A stretch of 64,000 bases of DNA from Tipula vernalis (taxonomy: Eukaryota > Arthropoda > Insecta > Diptera > Tipulidae), in NCBI GenBank assembly GCA_958295665.1, contig OY282558.1, forward strand, positions 185,482,015 through 185,546,014. Direction: 5' to 3'. Positions 44,036 through 55,758 of this stretch are shown here, piece after piece. The notes under the pieces are model-generated. The model saw only the letters and a list, made by a program, of their open reading frames with translations. It was not told where the DNA came from and searched no databases. How positions within the stretch are numbered: position 1 is the stretch's first letter; each line of letters starts with the position of its first letter. Position numbers and translations under genes: made by a program.

Positions 44036-45775
44036 TGTTTTTCAGTAAAAATTTGATTCAGTTATTTACAAAATTGGAGTACAACTAAAAAATGTTTCTA
44101 AATTTTTCTAATCTTTCTAAATCGATAGAACGATAATAGGTTTCTCGGAAGAAATCGGGAAGTTGCCAGACTTCCCGGAGTATGCACTGGGGAGCATTTC
44201 TGGTTTAGTATAAAGTGAAATAAAAAATTTGATTAGGTGTTAACTAGATTAGGTGTAAAGTAAAATGTTTACTTTGAAATTAAAATATTTGAATTTTACC
44301 ACAACGTAGAGCAAACCAAAAATAATTGTTAGTTATGCTATAAGTTTACAATGACACACTATACTATATGTAGATACCATACCACCATTAGCGTCACTTT
44401 TCACTTATTTGTATTAAACATTTTAAGACTTTTTATATTTCCTAGGGTAGGTTTCGTTGATTTTTAATTTGCAGTTGCTCAATTAGACACCAAATTCTAA
44501 AGAGTAACTGAGAAATTAAACGCGAAACATCTAAACGGCTTAACACAAATGTAAACGCATACTTGGTACATCAGCCTACTTAATGTATAATGTATGAATT
44601 TTATCATCGACGACAAACATTTTCATCGACAAAAACTATAGTATGATAAATTTAGTGGATTTTTCAAATTCGTCACAATTTTATCATTTGTCGCTTACTT
44701 AACAATGATACTTTTTTCCGTTTTCATTATCATCGAACCAATTTTGTTTTGGCCAATGAAAATAATTAAAACGTAAAAGTTTTTTTATCATTTCAATTTG
44801 TTACGATATGGATTTTATTAATAAACTCCGTAACCAATCTAGAAGGTTTTTCGTTCTATTACTTTTTCAACAAGCCACCATCACCTTAAACAAACGGCCG
44901 CAATTTCCGATCGAATAAATAAAGAAATTGATTACACGAATATTTTTGTAAATATTTCTTTAAAGCTATAAATCCAAAAAAATAAATAAAATAAGTTTCT
45001 TCTGTATAACCAAATCCTGCTGGAAAATCCTGAGAGAATATAACAAAATTTTAACAAACCGTTTGGTTTTTCTCGATTTCTTCATAAGCTTAAAAATGAA
45101 AAACTTTTAGTGAAAGTAAGTATCAAACGGTCGCATTAAAAATTGTACAAGTATTAGCTTATACAGTTCGAAAGATCATATTTTACCAGCATAAGTTCAA
45201 AATTTGTATAAACAAGAAAAGATTATCGGAAGCAATTAAGAAAAGGGCAGAACAATTTGACAAGCAGTTAGATACTGACTGCCCGATATTAGGTCTACGT
45301 TTTAGGTGATATTTCATAGCTAACAGTTACAATGAAAAGGTGTAAAAATTTTGTCTACAACGGTTCTGTGCAAGGTTAGGTGTGAGTTAATATTTGGGTA
45401 TACTTGTAACAGCTGATAGGCGTAGCGAAACCAATAATTTGTTTCCACACAGCTGCTATCAATACTCGACATCACCACCGATCCTGCAATTTGCTGAAAT
45501 CAAAGATGGAAAAGATATTTTAAGTTTGGCTTACCACCACTTGAGCTTCTATTGACCAACGCTTTTAAGAAAACAGTGGAAAAAACGATTACATGGTAAA
45601 ACAAAATTTACCGCGATTTCAAAGCTTGTTACTGCCCAATAACATTTTATAGATGTACGACTATATGACTTATTTCATTATTATACCGCAAATTTTTGGC
45701 AATTTCCAAAATTCTACTTTTAGATTTTCACTTGCTTATTTTTTACGTGTTTTGTTTTGTCTGATTATTCACCCT
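44036..45775. other. AT-rich sequence without recognised genes
   Basis: No ORF or repeat structure could be supported. Scattered words such as TTTTATCATTT recur at 44600-44720. It separates the hairpin element from the TIR-bounded block that follows. Confidence 0.35.
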
Positions 45776-46034
45776 GGTTAAGTTAGCCGAAAGTTTTCAG
45801 CCGAAAGTAATAAAATATCGGTAATGCAGGCAGTGGCTTTGCTATCTCAACCGAAAGTTACTCGCCGACATATTTTAGCCGAACATATTTCATATAAAAT
45901 GAAAAATTGTCAAAACAATCTATGTATAAACTGATACAAGCTCATTTTGGCAGTGACAAAGTAAACGATTTTCCTTTCGTAAATCCTGCATACAATAGAA
46001 ATTACACTTTAAGTTTCATGAGAGAAACTAAATG

Positions 46035-46335
46035 AAAAATTTCAAAATTTGTATAAATTCAACATTGAAAGTGTCACGTCTGGAAAGTGGGTCAATGGTT
46101 CAATTAGTGTGTCTAGCCAGTAGTTATCCCAAGAAAACTTATCAGGTCAAGTTTCATGCGGGCAGCCCGGGAAAATTCGTTTGGCTGAAAGGGCTACACT
46201 TTAAGGGTTGAATTTATACAAATTTTTAAACTGTATATGATGGGCCTTTCGTTGGGATAACTATTGGCAAAGCACTCTTATTGAACCATGTCCCAGACAT
46301 TACACTTAAAGGGTTGAATTTATACAAATTTTACT
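46035..46335. mobile_element. Palindromic MITE
   Basis: The left arm (about 46040-46140) begins AAAATTTGTATAAATTCAAC and includes TAGTTATCCCAA. The right arm (about 46240-46331) is its reverse complement. The arms match over nearly 100 bp at about 75-80%, around a loop of about 100 nt. No coding sequence is present. Confidence 0.65.
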
Positions 46336-46639
46336 TCGGTCTAAAAATACCAAAGTATTGAAATCCTGTCAAAAATGATCAAAAATTTGGTTGGTCCAAA
46401 ACCACTTTTCTCGACATTTTGAAAGTCCCTGAGTCTAAAAAAGCAAAAAAAAAAATGTCCGTCCGCCTGTCTGGACGTCTGGATGTCCGTATGTCTGTAC
46501 CCATGGTATCTCGAGAACGGCTTGTTCGATTTAGAATTTTTTTTTTGCCAAAAGCTTTCGGAACCTGTGCGTCAAGAGGGTCGGGTACCTGCCATACGAA
46601 TTGACCCAAAAAGAAATATTTACCAATTTTTTATATATG

Positions 46640-46920
46640 CTGGTATGAATATTGCGATGGGTATTGAGTTTGGGGTTGATTTGAAGGTTAAGTTAGGGAT
46701 CAATTTGGGGGTTGAGTTAAAGCTGATTTAGGGCTGTATAGTATATAGCGAGTTGTTGACCAATTTTTTATATATGCTGGTTTGAGGAGTTATGTTTGGC
46801 GTAAAGTTTGCGGTTTAGTTAAGGGTTAAGTTGGGTTCCGTTTGCAAGTTGAATTAGGGTTGAGTTGCGGTTTAGTTGGGGTTAGATTAGGGTTTAGTGA
46901 GCAGTTGAGCAATCTATATA
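46640..46920 (+). repeat. GT-rich degenerate GGTTGAGTT-like repeat
   Basis: Words such as GGGTTGAGTTA, GGTTAAGTTGGG and GGTTTAGTTGGGGTTAG follow each other with no fixed period. The strand bias (G+T on plus) is strong. A similar stretch occurs at 47950-48250. It is not a clean microsatellite and not TTAGG telomeric repeat. Confidence 0.55.
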
Positions 46921-46924
46921 TATA

Positions 46925-47695
46925 TAGGGAAACCTCACTACAACGGAAATCGACGGGACCAAAAACGTTGTCCATTAAACTGAGGATTTGTGATTTTTTT
47001 TATAAAAATTGTATTGGGATTTTGATGAAATCCAGCATTTCCAATATACTCAAATGATTTTTAAATGAATATCTGGAATATGACCAATTAGAACGGAACT
47101 TGGCTATTTCTTAACAGATTTGAGTAACATTTGACATCTGCCATGGAAATGGGATTCTAAAGTAATTTTGGAAATAGTTCTGGAATATGGCCAACATGGA
47201 ACTTGGCTATTTCTTAACCGATTATTTCGGTTTACGGTTTTCGGTTTTTTTCATTAAATTTGACAAATGCGATAGAAAATTGGTTCTAAACTGAGTTCTA
47301 GATCTTAAAATCAATTTAGAATTCCATTTCCAACGCGCATGTCAAATTTCATTTATTTATTTTGTTAGCCATATTCTAGGTTTTTATCCAAAAATCATTT
47401 AAGAATCAAATCATGGATATCAAATTTCATTAAAACTGGCTAAGAAATTTGCAAGTTCCACCCAAATTGGTCATACATATAATTTACTTTAGGTTCAATT
47501 TGAATTGTACTCGTAAAACCTATATCATCGCAGAAATATCTGTCCGTATCCGCTCTAATAAATTGTCAGCTTATCTAAGGGAGATTTTCATTGGAAAACT
47601 TCAGTTGCAAGGGACTTAAAAGTTTGTCCGTTGAAGTGAGGATTCCGCTAAATTGAGTGTCTGTTGAAATGAGGTTTCACTCTATTTAAAAGTGA
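46925..47695. mobile_element. Pogo-like MITE with internal satellite repeats
   Basis: The left end GGGAAACCTCACTACAACGG and right end TTGAAATGAGGTTTCACTCT are inverted. The right side also has a second, internal match (GTTGAAGTGAGGATTCCGCT). The AACCTCA..ACAACGG style is familiar from pogo/Tigger-type termini. The interior holds two partial copies of the dispersed repeat. No transposase is present. Confidence 0.55.
47080..47420. repeat. Tandem copies of the dispersed satellite-like repeat
   Basis: GGAACTTGGCTATTTCTTAA appears at about 47096 and 47200, about 105 bp apart, each preceded by TGGAATATG(A/G)CCAA. A partial inverted part follows (47300-47420). This is the clearest example of the family also seen at 2370-2760, 3690-3930 and 14480-14720. 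Confidence 0.65.
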
Positions 47696-47949
47696 GTGTT
47701 TATATATATGTACAGTATATACGAGTATGTGTGATAATTAAGTAAATGCACACGCATTGAATGATTTGAACTAAACCTTACACAAATATTGTTTAAGACT
47801 TAAGAAAGGTCAATGTTAATAACTCAAACATTCATCTCCTTCTTGAGAGATGATAATCAGGTCTAAAGTTACTACAGGGGAGTTTCTAAAACTTCAAAAA
47901 TTGGGTCGATTTTTGATGACGGTATGATGATATGAAGGTATGGTGTTAT

Positions 47950-48250
47950 GATGGTATGAGTTGAGCAGAGGGTTAAGATTTGGTTCGAGCTAAGTTGAGT
48001 TGAAGTTGAGTTAGGGTTTAGTTACCCTTCATTGGGGTTAAGTGAGTTGTTCGGTTTAGAAATTATTTAAGAGTTGATTTGGGGTTGATTTGATGATTGA
48101 TTTAAGGGTTTGGCTAGCGGTTAATTTGGTAATTGCGGTTAGAATTATGTTGCAATTGAGATGGATGTTGATTTATGTATTGAGTTGAAGGCTGAGCTGA
48201 AGATTGACTTAAGAGATTCATTTTGGGATTAATGTGGAAGTTGAATTAAT
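47950..48250 (+). repeat. Second GT-rich degenerate repeat stretch
   Basis: It has the same GGTTGAGTTAGGG-like composition as 46640-46920 (GAGTTGAAGTTGAGTTAGGG, GGGTTGATTTGGGGTTGATT). The pogo-like MITE separates the two stretches, which suggests one original GT-rich region split by that insertion. Confidence 0.5.
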
Positions 48251-48576
48251 CAAGACCGAAGTTCTGACCACCTCATGAGGTTTCAGTCCTTTATATTTTA
48301 CATTTTATATTTGGCTCTCATGAAACTTTACGTAAAATTCCTATAGTGAGCAATGGCAAACCAAAATGAGCCTATAAATTAATTCCAGCCATAAACTCAA
48401 TTCATGGAAATACCAGTTAGTTTTGTTAATTCTTTATTTGGTATAAAATATATGTCGTCTGGTAACTTTCGGCTGAGATAGCCAAGACACTATCTGCATT
48501 ATCGATATTTTTACTTTCGACCTGAAAACTTTCGGCTAACTTTAATTGAATTGTTTTCAAATTTTTTGTTTTTTAT

Positions 48577-49160
48577 GTACGTATATCGGTTCTCTATTCC
48601 TCTTATTTATTTCCTTTTCGAGTTCACCGAAATTCGTAAGTAACAGCTCGAAAAATAGCCAAAGAAAACTTTAACAACTACCTAACAAGCTCCAAAACGC
48701 CCATCTTCTTACAGACAAAATAAAGCTTACAACGAATGGTACAATCGTCAAAATCAACGTATTTGGTCAAAAACTCCTCCCGAAGAAGCCAGAATTGTTG
48801 CCAGAAGCCAAAAATCTAAATCTGTTATGGGTTGAGCTGGGTTTACCACTGTGGGAAAACTTCCGCCCAAATTCTTAAATTAACGACGTTTTACAATAAC
48901 CACCGTATTCTTCGGATTTTAATCCTCTCGACTATTTTGTTTGAGCATACTTAGAGACTAGAGCCATAACACATAAAAATTTGAAGTCATTATATGCTGC
49001 CATTGTCTGGGATGAAATGGGTCTAGAAACGCTTGGGACTGCTGCTGATAATTTTAATAAACTTTTAAGGTTATGTATTGATGCTCGTGGAAGCTACTTT
49101 GAAAATTTTTAATTGTTCTATTAAATAAACGTGTTATTTACAAGTCTATAAAATATTCAA
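48577..49160 (+). pseudogene. Mariner-like transposase with internal deletion (copy 2)
   Basis: The plus-strand reading gives AYNEWYNRQNQRIWSKT, ARIVARSQKSKSVMG-WAG and FTTVGKLPPKFLN. It then passes the deletion join to PPYSSDFNPLDYFV-AYLETR, KNLKSLYAAIVWDEMGLE and CIDARGSYFENF with a stop. The same join is seen in the 18.2-kb copy, and both share TCGGTTCTCTATTCC upstream. The second catalytic Asp region is absent, so neither copy can be autonomous. Confidence 0.75.
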
Positions 49161-50990
49161 ATGATTTGGTTCAAACTCTTTGGAAATATTTGGAATTTAA
49201 TCAGTTTCCATATTTTATTGTCACCATATTCGTTTTATAAATCCGGCAACTGGTTCCATCCTTACCGTTAATAAGCTTCACGAATAGTTTGGCAACGGTA
49301 TTAGGCGATTAAGATAAATCTGAATACTAAAGTGATGCAATAATTCATGGGAATTATCGAAAAAAAAAAAAGAATTTCATTAGTACCACAATTACTATAA
49401 ATATGCAAATCCTTCTGGGTGAGCTACTATCCTGACGGTAGTTGGTACTTTTTTAAATTGGCTGCGAAATTGTGCGTAACTGTTTTTAACTGCTCATGGT
49501 AACACAGTAAAAGGAGTTGGTAGTTAATTTAACACTAACTAACTGTCTTTTTGCCACGAAACTCGAAATAGGGGTAATTGTTGTACACCGACCCCGATTG
49601 TTCCAATTATTATACGTCCATCAATATTTTTATTCATTACTATGACACTGATAGAGAGGCTGCGCACAACAATCACAATTTTGTCCTATACAACTACCTG
49701 TATATTTAACATGTCAAAAATGTATCTAAGTTAACAAAATAAAAACCAATAAAAAAAATGAAAAGCATGAAAATATTTGTACCTACATTTTTTTTTTTTG
49801 ATCGTTTCATTTTTTGCTGCCATCGCTTTTATTATTTTTAATTTATTAAATGCTTTAACATTTTTCATATCTATAAAAAAATGGAAAAACAGATGTTGCC
49901 ATTTTCCATGTCATTTACAAAATGATTTAAGAGACATTTATTTGAATTTACAACACTACAACAACAACAACGAAAATGGTTTTATTATTCGTATGGTATG
50001 TTGTATAACATAACTGCTATAAAATATGCTAAAAGGCATTGAAAGTCTAAAAAATGAGGCAATGAACCAAAACTAAAACAGTTAGCTCAAATTTTTGTTT
50101 TATCACTTTTACTCTCAAAAATTGTTAATTTTTGCTGCTGGTTTTTGTTTATACTGTTCGGCTGCAAAATCTATCCCGCTGTGAGAATAGAAAAAGGAAT
50201 GTCACCCGCGAGTATAAATCCTCACACAAAACTGACACTAGAAAAATTTATGTACAAAATACCATGCAAGGGAGCATGCAATGAAATTTATTGTTATAAT
50301 AAAATTAAAAAACATAATACGAGTACATATGTACAATACATAAATAAAACTAAAAAATAATTATAATTCATAGTAACTTCTAAATATTACTAGTACTGTT
50401 TATTCGAGGGGTTAAACACGATGACACAATAAAGAGGAGTATGCGTGAAGTTTCCAACTTAGATTACATTATAGCATCGTTAGATGTATTTATTACAATC
50501 AATTGAATCTACTTGGTTTGAGGTCAAATACAAAAAGGGTGTTGTCAACATAATTTTTGTATGTATTTTTAGGAATTTGATTATTACCCTTTCCAAACCT
50601 AGGATCTTATGCAGGCCAACGAAACGTAGAGGTGTAAGCACATAGTTTTACGTGATAGCTGATCGACAAGTTTGATACTAATTCAAAAATACTCGTATAA
50701 ATTCGCTGGAAAAATTGGTTTAAAACAATTCCAAAACGGAGTGAAAATATAATTTGGTATTGCTGTTGCAAAACTCCTGGACGTAAAATTATAATATAGG
50801 ATCATTTTAGCCGTACTAAAGAAGTGGACACGTTGGCAAATGTAGCGGTTAAAAAATTAACAGGCCGGCTGCACGAAATGTATACTTGATTGTATTTAAT
50901 AATTTTGAGGTGACCGAAAAAACTTCTGGAGTTTCAAATTTAAGTCCCAATGAAGTTTTATAATTCAGTTTACCTCCTCTGCATTACATT
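49161..50990. other. AT-rich sequence without recognised genes
   Basis: Short chance frames only (for example 49777-50013 and 50145-50360). It is rich in A and T runs, and no inverted termini or domain residues were recognised. Confidence 0.35.
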
Positions 50991-50994
50991 TGTG

Positions 50995-51200
50995 ACGTAA
51001 GCACTATGTAAATATTTCTATCGAGCGTACCACAAGGGTTATTAATTTCAATAATTTTTATTATCGTCTTTTATTGATACTGAACCTAGTAGGGAGAACG
51101 AACTTAACATGTCATCATTTGTGATTTTATTCTAATAAGTGTAAAATAATGTCATTCTCCAGAACAAGATTATGTTGTGTTGTGGCTTCACACGTTTTGT
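50995..51200 (+). pseudogene. Short non-LTR reverse transcriptase remnant
   Basis: GCGTACCACAAGGGTTA translates to a VPQG block. About 110 bases on, AATAAGTGTAAAATAATGTC gives NKCKIMSFSR. Both blocks recur in order in Jockey-like RTs (VPQGS...; ...N..KCKIMSFSR). The catalytic FADD between them is not visible. It is a weak but coherent relic. Confidence 0.4.
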
Positions 51201-51699
51201 TAGGTGAACAATTTTGTAGAGTTTATGATTTTTGTTTTTTTAACAAAAAATTACGCTGTTAAATTAGTTATTTTTCCAGTTGGAATTTAGATTTTATGAA
51301 AAGCTCAATTTATTCGCAATTAAATCTTTTGTAATATAAAACCTTAACTATAGGCTCCTACCATCAGTTTCAGATACGTAGTTGAACTAAGTATTTATCT
51401 ATTACATTACATATATTTCACAGAATTGAGAAGATGACTGATTTGGGATAATTTATAGTCAAACAAATATGTTTGCGACAAATAGGATTTAAAAATTATT
51501 TTATAGTATTGGCTTTCGAACCTTACTGGGATTCATTGAAAATGAAACGAATTCAAATTCCTTGAAAGTCTAAAGAGTTTAAGGCTGAATTTTTTAAATT
51601 TTCCTTTTCCAATTTTTGTACCTTGAAATTGCTTTTGGGTTACTTTGTACAAAGGATCTGGTTTCGTAGAATTTGTTTCCATAACAGCGTTAAGGATTT
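51201..51699. other. AT-rich sequence without recognised genes
   Basis: Nothing supported. It lies between the RT remnant and the minus-strand relic downstream. Confidence 0.3.
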
Positions 51700-52475
51700 A
51701 TCCATCAATCATATTTGTAGCAAAGATTTAAAAGGTGCAATAACTCATAACTTGAGTTATCACCTTTTAAATCTTTGCCACATATATATTGCCCATATAT
51801 CGTACATTTAGTCGGTACCAATGCTCCAATTTGATCTTTTATTTCTTCCACTGTTTCATTAATAATATTTTTCGTTTCTTTCACATATGTAATTACATTC
51901 CATAGGTGTACAAAACTGAACCCGATTTGGTCGACTGTTTCCCCAGATTCTTGCCCATTGTCTGAATCTGAAACTTCTGGTGATGTACCTATGTTCTTCT
52001 TATATTCGTCCTGACGATCCATCACAGCCCCATTTGCTGAATAAGTTAAGCTAAACGTTTGTTAGACCTTCAATAAAATCTTGACTTTGCATTTTTAAGA
52101 TACGCTTTGCTGTGTGATCTAAGAGCATTTGGAATTTTATCTCGGATGTTTCTGTAACGGTTAAACCCTCTGGAACATACTCATCTTTAGCCACTATTAT
52201 TTTATTATAGCTTGATTGATTGAACATTAATGTTGTGGCCCTTCAGTGATGCCCTAAGCGTATTATACTTTTCTTTGGATAGTCCCAAACTAAAAATAAT
52301 GCCAACACTGCTTCCGGTGTATATTTATCTTGAGGTCGCTAGGAATACTGTCTTTTATTCTTTGAATTCTTTTTGGACTTGATAGTGAAAATGCTTTGCC
52401 AATAGTAGCCTTTCGCATTTCATGTTCTTTGTTTTTATAGTTATCACTATTTTTATTTTTGTTTTTATCTACCAT
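51700..52475 (-). pseudogene. Unclassified transposon-type protein relic
   Basis: The reading starts MVDKNKNKNSDNYKNKEHEM (52475) and passes RIQRIKDSIPSDLK. In shifted frames it gives KYTPEAVLALFLVWDYPKKS, YNKIIVAKDEYVPEGLTVTE, MLLDHTAKRILKMQSQDFIE and LFSKWGCDGSSGR. It ends with ETKNIINETVEEIKDQIGAL and VPTKCTIYG. The KWGCDGSSG block and its surroundings recall a widespread but unnamed family of large transposon proteins in insects and cnidarians. I cannot name it securely. At least three frame breaks are present. Confidence 0.45.
51721..51777. repeat. Near-perfect hairpin inside the relic gene
   Basis: CAAAGATTTAAAAGGTGCAA...ACTCA (51721-51747) pairs with TGAGTTATCACCTTTTAAAT...G (51753-51777) across a 5-nt loop. 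There is only a 2-nt bulge. The inner half repeats the outer coding sequence in reverse, so it looks like a local inverted duplication. Confidence 0.85.
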
Positions 52476-52786
52476 TAATATAATAAATTAACTTATTTAA
52501 ATATAATAAGTTTTATTTTTATTTTTATTAATTTGCATAAATGGGTATACGTTATCTCACGCTGAATGCCGGTATACCAACTAAAATTCATTTGACAATT
52601 TTGTTGTGATTCTAAAGGTCAAAACAAACAGGTACTAAATTAGTGCAATTATATAAAATAAATGAGTACATACTAGATTCTTTTGGTAGTACACGTACAA
52701 AATAAATATTAGAATACATAATTTAGTGCATTTATAACATTCCTCTCCGCTTAGGTTTTTTCTATGATGTAGTTGACCGGTTTATG

Positions 52787-53732
52787 GCTGAAAACGAACA
52801 ATGGGTTTTCTTTCTCGTTCGGATCTTCTGGGTATGTTTCTTATTCCCAAAATATCTGATTTAGATACACTCCTACGTTTCCTCTCGTCGTCTGTAAATT
52901 AATTTTTTGCAATACTAGAAGAACAAAGATCTTTTGTTTTAAGAATCGATTTCATACTAGCCTGAGTCGGTGATTCATTTGATTTGAGAATCCCTTCTGC
53001 CAACTGATAATCATCCGGTTTCGTTGTTCGCAAGCGAATCTGGTTGTGATGCCGTTTGACGATCACTCCATTGACTTGGATCAAATACATCATGTTGCCT
53101 ACTGGTTCTTGTATTTTTCCTTGCAGCCATTTACTTTGTTTGTTGAAGTTCTTGATGTACACATCATCTCCAGGTTGAAACTTAGCCGCATTTTGTTGGG
53201 GCGTTGATGATGTTCGTGGAAACATCAGATGAAGAATAGTTTTGGGCTGACGTCCATGGAATAATTCCGAGGGTGATTTTCCACTTAACCCTGGCGAAAA
53301 TCGATAACTACTTAAGAATTTAAGCAGTGCAACATCCGTAGAACCTCCATCAATTATAGTCTTCTTCATGGATGTTTTGAAAGTCCTAACGAACCTTTCA
53401 GCTTCTCCGTTCGATAATGGATGAAAAGGCGCTGTAGTAAGGTGTGAAATACCATTCTTCTCACAAAATGGAGCAAATATTTCTGATGTTAATGATGTGC
53501 CATTATCACTAACAATACAATCAGGAGGACCTTCTATAGAAAATATTGATTGTAAAGCGCGAATAGTTGACTTTGTAGTAATATCAGACATCTTCACTAT
53601 AAAGGGGTATTTTGAATAAGCATCTACACATAATAGCCACATTGAATTAAGAAATGGGCCTGCGAAATCTATGTGGATTCTTTCCCACGGTATACATGCT
53701 ACTTTTAAATTCTTTCTTTGGCGCTGCTGCAC
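52787..53732 (-). pseudogene. Gypsy integrase
   Basis: The core has WERIHIDFAGPF (first Asp), IVSDNGTSLTSEIFAPFCEK (second Asp) and FHPLSNGEAERFVRTFKTSM (catalytic Glu). This is followed by SYRFSPGLSGKSPSELFHGR and the C-terminal GDDVYIKNF...KWLQGKI fold. A TAA at 52899-52901 interrupts it. The frame continues with FTDDERKRRSVSKSDILGIR and RRSERERKPIVRFQP to a stop near 52787, the likely true end. It is one frameshift away from the preceding frame at about 53700. Confidence 0.85.
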
Positions 53733-54882
53733 ATTCTTGACAAGTTGTACATTGTTTAACTATCAATTCTATTTCTACGTCCTGTTTTGGCCACCAACAA
53801 TTCCGCCGAGCAGTTTGTTTCGTCCTTACAATACCCCAATGACCATCGTGAAGCATTTCCAAAATTCTACCCCGCAATATCTCAGGAACAACTACTCTAA
53901 TACAATCAGTGTGTAGCAAAATTACATCATTGTGAGCAGAGAGTGCGTTCTGCCTAGTACTGTAGGGTATCATCGATTCTTGTAGTTTCGTCGTGTTTTC
54001 GGGCCATCCTTCCTTAATATATCTTAACACTTTTCGTAGAACATTATCTTCTCGGGTATAATTTGCAAAGGTTTCAGCATCGATGGGAAATGAAGAAAGT
54101 TCAACTTCATACATTTCGTTTATTATCACTTCAGCCAATTCTGATTTGTGAAATTCGACATCAGGACCCACAGGCAATCGGTAAAGGGCATCCGCATTGC
54201 TGTGTTTTATAGTTGGTTTATACCGAATGGTATAGGTATACGCCATCAATATGATTGTCCATCTCTGCAATCTATTAGCGGTCATGACTGGCAAATTCTT
54301 TCCTGGGTTGAAAAGGGAGAGTAAGGGCTTATGGTCGAGTTCCAATTCGAACTGTCGCCCGTAAAGGTATTGACGAAACTTGGTTACTCCAAAAATGATC
54401 GAAAGTGCCTCCTTTTCGATTTGGCTATATTTGCGCTGCGCTTCGTCCAACGTCTTTGATGCAAATGCAATCGGATGTTCTGAATTATCCGGGAATATAT
54501 GTGATATGACGGCTCCAATACCATGACTTGAACCGTCCGAAGCCAGAACTAATTTGAGGTTCTCAGAATAGTGGGTTAGTTTAGTGGCATCAATAATTTG
54601 CTTTTTTATTCTCTTAAACGACTCTTCTTGTGGTTGCTTCCAAGTGAATTCTACATTCTTCCTTCTTAGCTCGTTTAGCGGAGATAAAATTTGAGAAAGA
54701 TTATTAAAAAATTTATTATAATATGGTGCCTTCCCCAGAAAAGCTTGCACGTCTTTTAGGTTTTTAGGTGTTGGCATGTCTTGAATTGCCGTAATCCCCG
54801 ATTCTGATGGTCTAATACCATCGCCACTTATAATGTGTCCCAAATACTGTATCTCACGTTGCATAAAATTACATTTTGACAT
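53647..54882 (-). pseudogene. Gypsy RT end, RNase H and integrase zinc finger
   Basis: An open 411-codon stretch. It covers MSKCNFMQREIQYLGHIISG and PKNLKDVQAFLGKAPYYNKF (RT connection), then RNase H with LVLASDGSSHGIGAVISHIF, YSQIEKEALSIIFGVTKFRQ and LDHKPLLSLFNP. Later come the zinc-finger residues LHDGHWGI (H-x3-H) and CTTCQEC (C-x2-C). It overlaps the integrase core in another frame; one or two bases gained or lost in an A-rich run near 53705 explain this. The catalytic RNase H residues are present. Confidence 0.88.
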
Positions 54883-55332
54883 TTTACATCGTAAGTTTAA
54901 ATAATTCTTCCAAATTAGACAAGTGTTCTTCTTCTGACCTCCCAGTCACTACAATATCGTCTAAATAACTGACGCACTGAGGTATATTTACGATTATCAT
55001 TTCTATAAATTTCTGAAATATAGCTGGTGCACTTGCGACTCCTTAAGGTAGCCTTTGGAACTGATATAATCCAAAGGGTGTATTGATGACCATAAACTCT
55101 TTCGATTCCTCATCCAACTCCAATTGTAAATAAGCTTCCGAAAGATCTACCTTTGAGAATACTTTGCCCTTGCCTATTTTTTGAAAGATTTCCTCTATTC
55201 TTGGTATTAGATACTGCTCAATGCATAATTGAGAGTTAACATTGATCTTAAAATCGGCGCATAGTCGAATTTATTTATCTGGCTTTCTGACAGTCACAAC
55301 TGGAGCAGCCCATTGGCTAAAACGGATTGGTT
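54883..55332 (-). pseudogene. Gypsy reverse transcriptase core (with stops)
   Basis: In shifted frames the minus strand reads WAAPVVTVRKPDK, LCADFKINVNSQL, KVFSKVDLSEAYLQLELDEE (first catalytic Asp), INTPFGLYQFQRLP and VSYLDDIVVTGRS (the YLDD pair). Breaks are a frameshift near 55320, stops near 55275 and 55044, and a shift near 54900. All the essential residues are still visible. Confidence 0.8.
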
Positions 55333-55755
55333 TCAAACTCCAGTTTCTTCCAGTCTATTGATTTCGTTCTTAACTGTCTCCATTTCACAAATCGCAAGAG
55401 GCCGTGCTTTGAAAAATGTTGGTGTGTAATTTGGTTTTGGATGTAAATGCACTTTAAAATTCAAACAGTGTCCCAAATTTGGTTCAAAAATATCTTTAAA
55501 ATCCTGACAAAGTTTATGAATTTTGGTTTCGTACGACTCAAAATCGGTGCCAGTATGTATTGTTGGCGTTTGCTGAACTTGACGATCAATCTCTTTGAGT
55601 TGAACTTGGAACTGAAGCTCATCAAACCAATTCATCCCCAAAATATTAGCTCCTTCAGGGCTACATGTCACAGTTTCGTTTAATAAAGCCCAACATAATA
55701 TGCGACTTTGAAATAATGGTGTTAACATGTCTGGTAAATGTAGCGTTGGATGCAA
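55333..55755 (-). pseudogene. Gypsy protease end and RT N-terminal region
   Basis: The reading TLHLPDMLTPLFQSRILCWA to ANILGMNWFDELQFQV resembles the end of a retroviral-type aspartic protease (I-LG-DW block). Then come IFEPNLGHCLNFKVHLHPKP and ETVKNEINRLEETGV, the usual lead-in to gypsy RT. The catalytic D-S/T-G motif would lie upstream and is missing because the element is cut off at 55755. Confidence 0.75.
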
Positions 55756-55758
55756 AAA

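Larger units (their letters stand above)
45776..48547. mobile_element. TIR-bounded block (about 90-bp arms), non-coding
   Basis: The left arm (about 45782-45870) has GTTAGCCGAAAGTTTTCAG, AATATCGGTAATGCAG, GCTATCTCAACCGAAAGTTA. The right arm (about 48464-48540) is its reverse complement with roughly 85% agreement. The 2.77-kb interior has no transposase. It holds a palindromic unit, a pogo-like MITE, satellite-like repeats and GT-rich sequence. It is probably a non-autonomous element that collected other insertions. Target duplications were not resolved. Confidence 0.65.
52500..55755 (-). mobile_element. Ty3/Gypsy retrotransposon (Mag-like), 5' part missing
   Basis: Protease end, RT, RNase H and integrase follow each other on the minus strand from 55755 to about 52787. 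A purine-rich tract (GCGGAGAGGAA, at about 52741-52751) and a 3' LTR starting TGTTATAAATG (52739, downwards) come next. The LTR's outer end is not fixed; 52500 is an estimate. Gag and the 5' LTR are absent: at 55756 the sequence switches to non-LTR copy C. Coding is little decayed, with few frame breaks. Confidence 0.8.

Noticed and set aside
50145..50360. Short plus-strand frame with several Cys and Lys
   Set aside because: No recognised motif, no supporting splice or repeat context, and AT-driven composition.
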